From an uncultured bacterium (GTDB lineage: Bacteria > Planctomycetota > UBA1135 > GCA-002686595): a DNA stretch of 33,761 bases. The notes under the pieces were generated by a model, which was given only the letters and a program-made list of their open reading frames with translations, was not told the origin of the DNA and searched no databases. The translations under genes were made by a program, and so were the position numbers. The stretch lies in the NCBI GenBank assembly GCA_938030175.1, contig CALHGQ010000357.1, positions 1 to 33,761 on the forward strand. Reading direction: 5' to 3'. Position 1 is the first letter of the stretch. Every line of letters starts with the position of its first letter. Of the stretch, positions 1 through 8,800 are shown in pieces.

Positions 1-2993
1 GTGATGGCCTCGTCGAGGTTGAGGAGCGTGCTCGCGACGAGCGCGCTGGCTTGGGCAGCGTTTCCTGATAGCTCAGTGATGGCCTCCCCGTGCAAGCGCG
101 TCAGGGTTTCCAGTTCCCTTTCACCGAGAGAGCGACCGAGCACGACCTTCGCCATGAACTGAATGCGCCCCGCGAGGTCATCCGGGGCGGCGTCCTCGGC
201 TTGCTGCGCGAGGGCTTCCGCTGCCTCGACGAAGGTCCGATCGTTCAGCAGCGTCAAGGCCTGGAGCGGTGTGTTCGTGCTCTTGAGATCCACGGAACAG
301 GTGCGGCGGTCGGCGGCGTCGAAGAGGTAGGTGGGGGCGGCGTTGCGACGCCAGAAGGCGTAGAGCGTTCGGCGCAGCCGCGATTGGCCGAGGGTCGGCT
401 TGTACTGAAAGCGCCCGTTGAAAACGTCCTCCCAAACGCCCGGTGGCTGATGGGGGAACATCGGCGGGCCGCCTACGGATGGCGAGAGCAGGCCAGCGCG
501 GTGGAGCGCGGCGTCGCGGATCATCCAGCTCGGCAAGCGGAAGCGTGCGCCCCGCGCGAGCAGCTCGTTCTTTGGATCCCGCTCCCTGAGCGTCGGCGTA
601 GCGACACTCGTTTGCCGATAGACGCGGCTCCCCACGATCGTGCGTACGAGGTGCCGGACATCCCAGTCGTGCTCGACGAAGTCGACGGCGAGCCAGTCCA
701 GGACTTCGGGGTAGCGCGGGCGCGCGCCTTGGAGGCCAAAGTCGCTGGGGGTCGCGACGAGACCGCGCCCGAAGAACTGCTGCCAGACCTGGTTGACGAT
801 GACGCGGGCGGTGAGGGGTTGGTCCGGCGACACGAGCCACTCGGCGAGGTCGAGGCGGGTTAGTTCGGCCTCGGAAGCGCCCGACGGCTCGGGGAAAACG
901 GCGTCCGGCATCGCTCGGCCCACGGCCTCGCCTTTCTGATCCCAAACACCGCGCTCTAGCACCGAGGTGACGCGGCGATGGTCGCGCTCCTTCAGCACCG
1001 TGACGGCGAGCTCGCCCGCGGCGCGGCGGGCGTCCTCGAGCTGTGCGGCGTAGCGAGCCCTTACCCGAGACGCCTCGCGCCAGGTGGGATCCTCCAGCTT
1101 CTGGAGCGATTGCAGATCCGCGCGCAGCGGGTTGGGAAGGGCCGACGACTCGAGGTCTTGGGCGGCCAGCCGCTCCAACGGCGTGGATCCAACGACGCGC
1201 ACCGCCTGTCCGCGCTCGTCGGTGAGGCTCACCCGCACCGCGCGCGGGTGACTGAGCGGGATGGTCGAGCGGAAGTAGAGCTCGACGAAGAGGGTCTCGT
1301 CGCCGTGGAGGTGCAGCGCCTCGTTGAGCTCCAGCAGCGCGATGGCGCTCCCCTCGAGCTCTTGGCCGGACGTGGTCCACGCCTGTCGCGGATCGTCGCC
1401 GAGCAGTCCGCTCACGGGGCCGTGCTGTTCGTCGGTGCCTCGCCCCTCGACGTTGGCCGCTACGCGGTGGAAAGCGATGTCCCGGAGCGCCCGCGCACCG
1501 GCCTCGCGGACCCGCAGCTTGACGCCGCTCATGAAGAACTCGCCGCTCTCCGAGAACGAGTACCCGGCGCCTTGGCTGCCTTGCTTGAGCACCTCGACGC
1601 GCAGGCCCGAGACGTCTTTCGATTCGCGCGCGCTGAATTCGAGCACGTAGTCTTCTTGGTCGACTCCTCCTGACGTGCACTCGATGACGCCGCGGTCGCT
1701 CGACGCAACGGTGAGGACGCTGCCCTCAGCGGTTCTCAATGCGTCCGGCAGGATGGGGGACCATGCCTGATGCTCTTCGCCGATGGCCGCGGCGCGCTCG
1801 GCGAGCCAGCGCTCGAACTCGGCCTGTTTCTCTTCGCCGAGGACCCTGAGTGCCTCGTCAGCGCCGGCCAGCTCCTCTTCCGCCAGGGCCAGGTGGGGCT
1901 GGGCCTGCGGGGAGGTCACACGGTGGAACGGGCCAGCACTGCCCCCCGCTCTTCCTGACTCATCGATCGAGTCAAAGAACGCCGAGAGGCTGTAGTAGTC
2001 GCGCTGGCTGATGGGGTCGAACTTGTGGTCGTGGCACTGGGCGCACTCTAGGGTGAGGCCCAGCCAGACCGTGCCGACGGTGTTGGTGCGGTCGCGCACG
2101 TAGTCGACGCGCGACTCCTCGGGGTCGCGACCGCCTTCGCCGTTGTGCATGTGATTGCGCTGGAAGCACGTGGCGAGGATCTGGTCGCTGGTGGCCTCCG
2201 GCATGAGATCACCCGCGATCTGAGCTTTGGTGAATTGGTCGAAGGGCATCCCGCTGTTGAAGGCGTCCACGACCCAGTCGCGCCACGGCCAGTTGGTACG
2301 CAGCTCATCTTGCTGGAAGCCGTCCGTGTCCGCGTACCGCGCGCCGTCGAGCCACCACATGGCCATGCGCTCGCCGTAGTGGGGGGAGGCGAGGAGGGAG
2401 TCGACGTACGCGGCCCACTGGTCTTCCGTGGGAGTGGTGCCCAGCCGCTGGAGAGTGGCGGCGTCCGGGGGCAAACCGGTGAGGTCGAAGGAGAGGCGGC
2501 GCGCGAGCGTGTGCACGGGCGCAGTCGGCGAGAGCTGCAGGGCTTCTTCCCCAAGACGCGCTGCGACAAGCGCGTCGATCGAGGCGCCCGTTTTCTGGGG
2601 CGGAACGAACGCCCAGTGCCGAGACCACGGCGCGCCGTCCTCGATCCAGCGCTTGATGACGTCGAGGTCCTTCGGGGAGAGCTGCTCCTTGTGGGACTCG
2701 GGCGGCGGCATGAGCTCGAAGTCGAACTCGGAGGTGACTCGCGCCCACAGCTCGCTGTTCTCCAGGTCGCCCGGTACGACGGCCGCGTACCCGCCGAGGT
2801 CGGCCATGGCACCCTCGCGAGTGTCGAGGCGCAGGTCAGCCGCGCGGGAACCCCCGTCAGGCCCATGGCAGGCGAAGCAGTTGTCCGAGAGAATCGGGCG
2901 AACGTGCAGGTCAAAGTCGGGGGCCTGGGCCAACTCGCCACTTTGAGCGAGTGCGCAGGCGCTGAGAATTGAAAGCCATGGCACCGTGCTCAT
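1..2993 (-). CDS. PSCyt1/DUF1549/DUF1553 secreted cytochrome protein (C-terminal end cut by window edge)
   Basis: The frame is open from the ATG at 2991-2993 to the window edge, about 997 codons. The N-terminus (MSTVPWLSILSACALAQS) is a short signal peptide. A PSCyt1 cytochrome c motif, CFACHG, follows near residue 40. The DUF1549 (PSCyt2) part includes LSFDLTGLPP and a second heme-like motif, CAQCHDHKFDPI. The DUF1553 (PSD1) part fills the C-terminal third. The last visible residues, LLNLDEAIT, match the usual end of this family (LLNLDEFxTR), so only a few codons are missing. These proteins are exported and strongly expanded in planctomycetes. Their function is poorly defined, but many sit beside sulfatases or glycan-degradation genes. 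The partner commonly found downstream, a DUF1501 protein, would lie outside the window. The gene is divergent from the PQQ-repeat gene, with about 110 bp between them. Family assignment is firm; the substrate is unknown. Confidence 0.93.
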   Translation of the reverse strand, partial: MSTVPWLSILSACALAQSGELAQAPDFDLHVRPILSDNCFACHGPDGGSRAADLRLDTREGAMADLGGYAAVVPGDLENSELWARVTSEFDFELMPPPESHKEQLSPKDLDVIKRWIEDGAPWSRHWAFVPPQKTGASIDALVAARLGEEALQLSPTAPVHTLARRLSFDLTGLPPDAATLQRLGTTPTEDQWAAYVDSLLASPHYGERMAMWWLDGARYADTDGFQQDELRTNWPWRDWVVDAFNSGMPFDQFTKAQIAGDLMPEATSDQILATCFQRNHMHNGEGGRDPEESRVDYVRDRTNTVGTVWLGLTLECAQCHDHKFDPISQRDYYSLSAFFDSIDESGRAGGSAGPFHRVTSPQAQPHLALAEEELAGADEALRVLGEEKQAEFERWLAERAAAIGEEHQAWSPILPDALRTAEGSVLTVASSDRGVIECTSGGVDQEDYVLEFSARESKDVSGLRVEVLKQGSQGAGYSFSESGEFFMSGVKLRVREAGARALRDIAFHRVAANVEGRGTDEQHGPVSGLLGDDPRQAWTTSGQELEGSAIALLELNEALHLHGDETLFVELYFRSTIPLSHPRAVRVSLTDERGQAVRVVGSTPLERLAAQDLESSALPNPLRADLQSLQKLEDPTWREASRVRARYAAQLEDARRAAGELAVTVLKERDHRRVTSVLERGVWDQKGEAVGRAMPDAVFPEPSGASEAELTRLDLAEWLVSPDQPLTARVIVNQVWQQFFGRGLVATPSDFGLQGARPRYPEVLDWLAVDFVEHDWDVRHLVRTIVGSRVYRQTSVATPTLRERDPKNELLARGARFRLPSWMIRDAALHRAGLLSPSVGGPPMFPHQPPGVWEDVFNGRFQYKPTLGQSRLRRTLYAFWRRNAAPTYLFDAADRRTCSVDLKSTNTPLQALTLLNDRTFVEAAEALAQQAEDAAPDDLAGRIQFMAKVVLGRSLGERELETLTRLHGEAITELSGNAAQASALVASTLLNLDEAI

Positions 2994-3109
2994 CACGCGG
3001 CGACTATATCGGATGTCCGCGAACCCGATACCGCGCCGTGGTGCACAAAGAGACGCAAGGAAGCAGGTCTTAGGTTGAATAGCCCGTTCTACAGCGCGTA
3101 GTGGGGGCC

Positions 3110-3463
3110 ATGAAAGCTACTGACGACAAGACGATGATCTCCAACCTTCTCTTCGCCGGTACCCATGGCCATGTCATTGCTATGGACAAAGCTACCGGCC
3201 GCACGCTCTGGGCCACTTCGCTCCCCCGAACCGGATACTCGGTCGTGTCCATTGTGTTGGAAGACGGGCTACTCCTTTGCGCATCGGGCGGAAGAGTCTT
3301 CGCGCTCGATCCGACTGACGGCTGGATCAAATGGACCAACGATCTCCCGGGGATGGGAACGGGCCTCGTCTACCTCTCGACGGCCCAGTCGGGCTCCCAG
3401 GGCGGCATGGAGCTGCTCACAGCCCAGGCAGCAGCGAATGCGGCCGCCGGTTCCGCCGGCTAG
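3110..3463 (+). CDS. small PQQ-type beta-propeller repeat protein
   Basis: The product is 117 aa from the ATG at 3110; a GTG at 3101 is in frame and would add three residues. The sequence carries typical PQQ/WD-like blade features: FAGTHGHVIAMDKATGRTLW, then LLCASGGRVFALDPTDGWIKW. The two blades each end in a tryptophan motif like those of PQQ-dependent dehydrogenases and BamB-like propellers. Two blades are too few for a closed propeller, so the protein either oligomerises or serves as a small ligand or interaction module. No signal peptide is visible. The C-terminus is Ala/Gly-rich. Its stop codon overlaps the stop codon of the convergent gene that follows. Confidence 0.8.
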   Translation: MKATDDKTMISNLLFAGTHGHVIAMDKATGRTLWATSLPRTGYSVVSIVLEDGLLLCASGGRVFALDPTDGWIKWTNDLPGMGTGLVYLSTAQSGSQGGMELLTAQAAANAAAGSAG

Positions 3464-5151
3464 GGAAATGAAATCCCCACGCCGTTCGAGAAGTTCGACG
3501 TGGGGCTGCCACCGCTCGAGTCCCGGTGCCAGGTTTGGAAGTACCGAACCTCCATGGGCAGGATGCTGACGGGTGTCCCCGAGGCCGTGGGGATGACATC
3601 GAGGCTGACGGGGACGGTGGCCATCCCGGCGAGGTTGGCGGTGAAGATCGTTCCGCCGACGCCGCGTCCGATGGTTCCGCCCAGGCAAAGGTTGCCGGAG
3701 CTGCCCCCGGCGTTCGGCACGAAGTCGGGCACAAGGGACGTCAGGAAGAACCCAAAGGCGTTCGCTGGCATCTCCGTGGCTCCGAGTTCCAGGGTCCGCG
3801 CGTTGAGATCGATGTTGATCGCGTTGAGCTCCGTCATCGCCCCGGTCGAGTTCGCGTTTGTGGCGCAGTAAGCGAACGGCAGAGCAGCGGTCCCCGATCC
3901 CTCCGGGGAGATGACCGTGACGAACTGAGCTCCGGGGTTTCCAGGCTTGAAGAGTCCGAGGCTGCCCGAGCCCATGCGAGGGGGCAGCGCCGACTGGAAC
4001 GAAAACGAGTAGGTCGTGCCCCAGCGAAGAGCGTTCGCGTTCGGGTCCTGTGCGAATGGCTCTGCGCTCCACGTCAGCTCGCCCCCCAGCTGGGAAGCGG
4101 TCCAAGGGAGATTCGAGTACGGCTCGCCGGAGTGGTAGTGGGGGAACGACATCTCCACTTCGCTGACGGATCCAGCTCCGACGGTCACGGAGAAGTCGGC
4201 GCCGGAGAAGTCGCTGTTGTTGTTGAACACGGCGTAGGAGTAGAGCCACTCCCCGTTCGGCAGGTCCGTGACGTTGCTCCCGACGATGAATCGCCCTTCG
4301 CCGGGAACGTCGACGTTCTGGATCAGGACGTTGGGTTCGGCCCTCGACCAGGCCAAGATGGCTGGCTCGGCACGGTTGGTGGGTCCGTCCACGCGTAGTG
4401 ACGTCGCTCCCATCCTGCCCAGGCGGCACCAGGACGCGTTGTTCAGGGCGTTCGCCGCAGCAGCGTCGTCCGGAGCGACGCAGTGGGTCTCCGCCAGATA
4501 GGTGGCCCGCGGATGAAGCGCGGCGTCCACGTCCATGTCGAGCACCTGAACGCGCTTGAAGATGGTGTCCCCGCGTACGCCGTTCGTGGAGTGGGGGAAG
4601 ACGAAACCCCCAGTGAATCCGTTGATCTCCGACCGCATCCCGAGGATGGACTGGACCCCCATGATGCCAGCGGAGTGGGGGGTCGAGCAGCCAGCGCCTA
4701 GGGCCGTCGTCGTCGAGGCGGGCTGGCAGGTCGAGCAGACAGTGCCTTGGACCACGGCAAACTCGTGGAGAGGCCAGCCCATGCCGATCTGCTCGAAGCG
4801 TCCGTCCTCGATGCGGTAGACGTTTTGGGCGTAGACCGGGTGCTGGTTCGTGTTCCCCATCGTGTGCATCTCGATCCCGCCGAGGTTGCAGACGGTGATC
4901 GCAAAGGAGTACGCGGAGATCCCGCCCAGGGAACCCCACTCCAGCGCGTTGCTGATCTCTCCGATGATGGCGTCGACGCCGATGGCAGGCGCTGTGGGCG
5001 GCAACAGCGCATCGAGGGGCAGGTCCACATCCCCGCTCTGGGGGCCTGTCGCCGAGAACGGCTGCGAGGGGGCCAGTGAGAGTGGCTCCCGCTGCTGGGT
5101 CGCCTGCGGACCCATGAGGAGAGCTGCTGCGAGGGCTGCGGTCGAGATCAT
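3460..5151 (-). CDS. secreted protein of unknown function with a C-terminal beta-rich tail module
   Basis: The start is placed at the ATG at 5149-5151 because it gives a clean signal peptide (MISTAALAAALLMGPQATQQ); the frame stays open upstream to 5370, but that extension is basic and unlike an export signal. The product is 563 aa, rich in Asn, Ser and Gly. It has scattered cysteines (VCNLGG, CSTCQPAS, GAGCSTP, HCVAPDD, SWCRLG, YCATN, NLCLGG) suited to disulfides in an exported protein. The last 30 residues, from FQTWHRDSSGG to SNFSNGVGISFP, resemble a C-terminal segment I recall from many exported planctomycete proteins (aromatic-x-x-W/F-x-RD, then SNxSxxxxxxF), possibly an anchoring or sorting module. 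No enzymatic motif was recognised. The gene converges with the PQQ-repeat gene through a shared CTAG at the stops. Confidence 0.8.
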   Translation of the reverse strand: MISTAALAAALLMGPQATQQREPLSLAPSQPFSATGPQSGDVDLPLDALLPPTAPAIGVDAIIGEISNALEWGSLGGISAYSFAITVCNLGGIEMHTMGNTNQHPVYAQNVYRIEDGRFEQIGMGWPLHEFAVVQGTVCSTCQPASTTTALGAGCSTPHSAGIMGVQSILGMRSEINGFTGGFVFPHSTNGVRGDTIFKRVQVLDMDVDAALHPRATYLAETHCVAPDDAAAANALNNASWCRLGRMGATSLRVDGPTNRAEPAILAWSRAEPNVLIQNVDVPGEGRFIVGSNVTDLPNGEWLYSYAVFNNNSDFSGADFSVTVGAGSVSEVEMSFPHYHSGEPYSNLPWTASQLGGELTWSAEPFAQDPNANALRWGTTYSFSFQSALPPRMGSGSLGLFKPGNPGAQFVTVISPEGSGTAALPFAYCATNANSTGAMTELNAINIDLNARTLELGATEMPANAFGFFLTSLVPDFVPNAGGSSGNLCLGGTIGRGVGGTIFTANLAGMATVPVSLDVIPTASGTPVSILPMEVRYFQTWHRDSSGGSPTSNFSNGVGISFP

Positions 5152-5489
5152 AGGGTGGGGACGGCGGGGACGAGTGACGAGGCTGAAAGCGATGGAACCG
5201 GCTGTGCAGGCTCTGCAGGCTGCTCCCATGCTCCGGCAACGCTCGATGTTGTGCCAGTGAAAGAGCTGCGCTTCCACGGGCCGTGTGCGCTCTTGCAACA
5301 TGCCCGCCGGAACTGGGCCGGGCGGCGTGTTCGCTGATGAGACACTTCGCCTGGGCCGTTCTGGGGTCATCGGCCGGTCTCTCCCTTACGAAGACCATAC
5401 CCATCGCTGGGGGTCGGCCCGCGAACGGGCCGGAATAGCGGATGGGCGTCCACGTAGACTGCAGTCCCTGCATCTCTCCCCTACCGCCC
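5152..5489. other. divergent intergenic region with a small hairpin
   Basis: This 338-bp gap lies between two outward-facing genes, so promoters for both are expected here. I cannot point to a convincing -35/-10 pair. It contains a compact hairpin at 5415-5432: a 7-bp stem (CGGCCCG paired with CGGGCCG) closed by a CGAA tetraloop, within the presumed leader of the rightward gene. If the leftward gene started further upstream, at 5370, part of this region would be coding. Confidence 0.4.
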
Positions 5490-8441
5490 ATGCAATCCCG
5501 CCACATTCTCCTCGCCGTCGGTGCGATTGCTCTTGCGGCAGTCGCTTGGTTCGTTCTCAGTAGCGGCGAACCCGCGGGCCCCTCCGCGCCGGTCATTCAA
5601 TCGGTGACGCCGGACTCGGAGGACGCACCGGTCCCGAGCGATGATCTAGCCGACATCCGCGTTCAAGAGGCGGTCGCGAAGACCACGCGCGAGGCGGCCG
5701 CCGTGGAGGCGTTGGTCGTCGAAGCCGATGAGGAGGATCACCCGTGGGCTGGAATGCTTGCCGGGCTGACCGGGCGCCTCGTCGAGCCAGACGGGACGCC
5801 GGTGGTCGCGATGCGAGTGGAGCTGATCGAAGCGGACGCTTCGTTGCTGTTCAGCGCGGAGCACGGTGCGCTCGGAGCCGACGAGTTGGAGATCGGCGAG
5901 AGCTTCACCGACGCGGAGGGGCGCTTCATGTTCGAAGGGGCCCGTGACGGTTCCTTCCACGCATTCAACATCGATCGCGGTGGTGGTCGAGCGACCCTCC
6001 GCCTGGTGGAGCAGTCCGTTGAGCACGGGGGCCTCACGGACGTCGGCGACATCGTGATGGAGGAGTTCGGCACGCTGATCGGGACCGTCATCGATGAGGA
6101 CGGCGAGCCCGTCCCTGGCGCCAGGGTCCGCGCGACGGTCATCCCGGACATCGCCGTTCAGACGGGCGTCCTCGATGTGCGCGAGGGCGTTGTGGTCACG
6201 GGCGACGACGCGGACGCTGCCTTCGAGCTTCCGCCCTCGGCCTTCGCCATCCTCGAACGACTGCCGATCCCGACGACCACGACGCTTGAGGATGGGTCGT
6301 TTCGGTTGGAAGGCGTTCCGATCGGGATGGTCTCGGGCGGGGTTGACATGGAGGGTCACGTCGCGGCGCGCATTGGGCCGATCAACATGACCCCGACGGA
6401 GATCGATGTTGGCGAGCTGGAGCTGCTCTTTGGCAGAACCGTCACGGGCTCGGTGAAGAACCTTCTCGGCGAGCCGGTGCCGGGCGTCACTGTGTGTGCT
6501 GGGGCACTCCACCCCGTCTTCGACGTCGCGATCATGCAACCTGCCGGCGTAACGGACGAGCTTGGGCAGTTCAGCGTCCAAGGCATCCCCGAGGAAGGCA
6601 ACATCGTCGGAGCGATGAAGCGTCATCGCTCGGAGCCTTGGGTCGTCGGCAAGGCCAACGGCGCGGCGAGTCACATTGACTTCGTGTTGCCCGTGGCTGG
6701 AAAAGTGATTTGCACCGTCGTGGACGAAGAGTCCGAACCCGTCACCGGCGCTGACGTCCGCCTGCGCCTCGCCGCGGGAGAGGACAATGAGATGAGCTGG
6801 ATGATGAACATCGCGTTCGCGGGCCGGATGCCGATGCAGCAAACAACGGCGAAGCCCACCGAAACTCCGGGTGTCTACATCGTCGAGAACCTCGCGCAGG
6901 GCAAGTGGACGGCAGAGGTGAGAGCTCCAGGCCGGGGCGTGGTTCGCGAAGAGTTCGAACACGAAGGCTCCGAGTCGCGCGTCACGGTCCGGTCGCCAAA
7001 AGGGCAGATGATCCGCGTCGCGGTGATCGATGAAGTCACGGGTGATCCGCTTCCCAAGGCCCACGCGACCCTGCTGGGTCCGGAGGGCTTTCTCTTCACT
7101 GCGCTCGCGTCCGGGTTCACCGGCAAGGACGGCACGACGTCCCTGGGCCCCCTGGCGCCCGAGTGGCGTGAAGATGCGATGTCCGATGCCGTTTGGATGA
7201 AGGAAACCGTCGTGTCTGTGGAGCATCCGCTCTACGGAACGGCCAAGACCAAAGTAGAAGAGGGAGTCACCGAGGTCACGATCGCCATGCCCCCGGCGTG
7301 CACGATCCAGGGCGCCGTGTCGTGGGGCGGCGGCCCGCCCGGCGACGTCTACATGGTCATGTTGCGCTGGAACGACGACAGCGATGCGATGGCCCAGGCG
7401 ATGATGCTGCCGCGAACGGCCATCACGAACCTCGAGGGACGCTTCAAGATCACGGGCCTCGCACCCGGTGCGTACGAGGTGTACCTGATGGAGCGCTACT
7501 TCGACGGGAACCCGTTCAAGAACATCATCGAGCAGAAAGAGCCGACGATGGTCGACAAGACGGAGGTCGTGGCGGACCCGGAAGCACCAGCGGAGATGGT
7601 CTTCGAACTCTCGCCTGAGGGCCTTGGTCCGGCCGGGTCGTTTGCGGGCCGAGTCACCGTCGACGACAACCCGATCGCGGGCGCCGAGATCAAGGTCGGA
7701 AGACGCGACCCCGACGTCTACTTCACAGACGGCAACGGCCAGTTCGAGACGGACGAGTACCCCGTGATCCGGGGTCGACGGATCGTCATCATGGCGGACG
7801 TGCCGACCGCGGAAGGTGGGACCGAGAGGCAAGAGGTGTACAACAGCTGGCGCACCCCGAAGGAGGGCGAGGTCCTGCGCATCGACGTGGAGCTGAGCTT
7901 CACCCCGATCAAGATCCTGGTGGTCGACGCCCAAACGGGCGCGCCCGTCCCTGGGGTCAATCTCCGCCTGAACGCCGAAGGCAGCTGGCGCGGACGTCGT
8001 GGTGGCAACAAGCTGGAGTCCAACTCGCGGGGCGAAGCGAACACCGTGCTTCCTGATAAGAAGACCTACTCCGTCGTGGCGACGAGCAAGCTCTACGCCC
8101 AGGCATCGGCGAAAGTCTCATCGGCGACGCTCGAGGACGGTTCGATCACGATCGAGCTGAAGCCGGAAGTGCCCTGCGCTGGTCGCATCGTTCTCCCCGC
8201 GGACGCGGCGAGGGAGGGCAAGATGTACCTCAACGTCACGTCCCCTGGCTTCGAGGGCGACTGGGCCCCCGTTGACGCGGAGGAGCTGACCTTCGAGCTC
8301 TCCCGTATGAGCCCGGGCGACTACGAGGCGCGGATTTGGAGCGGTCCGCAGAACGGCATGCTCACGACCTCGTTCACGCTGATGGACGGCGGAGATACGG
8401 GCCTGCTGCTGGAGTTCGTCGCGGAGCAGGAAGACGACTAG
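5490..8441 (+). CDS. membrane-anchored carboxypeptidase-regulatory-like multi-domain protein
   Basis: The product is 983 aa from the ATG at 5490, chosen because it puts MQSRHILLAVGAIALAAVAWFV, one signal/anchor helix, at the N-terminus. The frame is open for 16 more codons upstream without a better signal. After an acidic spacer (residues about 30-90), the protein consists of repeated beta-sandwich units. Several carry the CarboxypepD_reg signature, for example GTVIDEDGEPVPGARV, GSVKNLLGEPVPGVTV, CTVVDEESEPVTGADV and VVDAQTGAPVPGVNL, usually followed by an LEDGSFRLEGVP-type strand. Such proteins are exported and tethered to the membrane. The repeats probably bind surfaces, polysaccharide or partner proteins, with no catalytic centre. 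The composition is strongly acidic. The histidine kinase gene lies 360 bp downstream on the same strand, too far to assume an operon. Confidence 0.88.
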   Translation: MQSRHILLAVGAIALAAVAWFVLSSGEPAGPSAPVIQSVTPDSEDAPVPSDDLADIRVQEAVAKTTREAAAVEALVVEADEEDHPWAGMLAGLTGRLVEPDGTPVVAMRVELIEADASLLFSAEHGALGADELEIGESFTDAEGRFMFEGARDGSFHAFNIDRGGGRATLRLVEQSVEHGGLTDVGDIVMEEFGTLIGTVIDEDGEPVPGARVRATVIPDIAVQTGVLDVREGVVVTGDDADAAFELPPSAFAILERLPIPTTTTLEDGSFRLEGVPIGMVSGGVDMEGHVAARIGPINMTPTEIDVGELELLFGRTVTGSVKNLLGEPVPGVTVCAGALHPVFDVAIMQPAGVTDELGQFSVQGIPEEGNIVGAMKRHRSEPWVVGKANGAASHIDFVLPVAGKVICTVVDEESEPVTGADVRLRLAAGEDNEMSWMMNIAFAGRMPMQQTTAKPTETPGVYIVENLAQGKWTAEVRAPGRGVVREEFEHEGSESRVTVRSPKGQMIRVAVIDEVTGDPLPKAHATLLGPEGFLFTALASGFTGKDGTTSLGPLAPEWREDAMSDAVWMKETVVSVEHPLYGTAKTKVEEGVTEVTIAMPPACTIQGAVSWGGGPPGDVYMVMLRWNDDSDAMAQAMMLPRTAITNLEGRFKITGLAPGAYEVYLMERYFDGNPFKNIIEQKEPTMVDKTEVVADPEAPAEMVFELSPEGLGPAGSFAGRVTVDDNPIAGAEIKVGRRDPDVYFTDGNGQFETDEYPVIRGRRIVIMADVPTAEGGTERQEVYNSWRTPKEGEVLRIDVELSFTPIKILVVDAQTGAPVPGVNLRLNAEGSWRGRRGGNKLESNSRGEANTVLPDKKTYSVVATSKLYAQASAKVSSATLEDGSITIELKPEVPCAGRIVLPADAAREGKMYLNVTSPGFEGDWAPVDAEELTFELSRMSPGDYEARIWSGPQNGMLTTSFTLMDGGDTGLLLEFVAEQEDD

Positions 8442-8800
8442 CGGCTGGTTTTGGGGGTTCGTATCTCGGGTGCGGCCCCCATGGCCCGGTCGGTACCGGC
8501 CCGTTGAGTCCCACCCAGTCGCTCTCCGTCCACGGTGGCGGCGATTTGTAGCTGGTCCAGGGCCGTGGGCTTCGTGGCCTGGACGGCCCTGGTAAGCGCT
8601 TGGGGCAAGCCGGCTTAGGGGAGGAGGCGTCGAGGAGAGCGCCTCTGGCGGCCCCATCGCTCCCAGCCCATTCGTCCTGCGAGGCTTACACCTGCCCATG
8701 CCCAACGTTGGGATCCGGCTTGGGAAGGTTTTTCCCATCGGTGGTGGAGACCCATCAATGGCTCAGGGTTGACCCTCGCGCATCGCGATAACCCTGCATC
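8442..8800. other. intergenic region between two rightward genes
   Basis: This is 359 bp without a supported gene. Its main visible element is the inverted repeat at 8557-8592, annotated separately. The remainder presumably includes the promoter of the histidine kinase gene. No riboswitch core or tRNA was recognised. Short open frames on both strands here lack coding-like composition and ribosome-binding sites. Confidence 0.4.
8557..8592. terminator. 10-bp perfect inverted repeat, possible terminator
   Basis: The arms CCAGGGCCGT (8557-8566) and ACGGCCCTGG (8583-8592) are perfectly complementary around a 16-nt loop. The element lies 115 bp after the stop of the carboxypeptidase-regulatory-like gene. 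There is no T-tract on either side, so a factor-dependent terminator or an mRNA-stabilising hairpin is as likely as an intrinsic terminator. Confidence 0.45.

Noticed and set aside
178-1680. Long minus-strand open frame of 500 codons, rich in Arg, Pro and Ala.
   Set aside because: It is an out-of-frame shadow of the DUF1553 gene, whose real frame runs open to the window edge and has clear domain motifs.
5646-7934. Long antisense frame (762 codons) across the carboxypeptidase-regulatory-like gene.
   Set aside because: The His/Arg/Asp-rich composition is typical of an antisense shadow in GC-rich DNA; the plus-strand product has domain repeats and a signal anchor.
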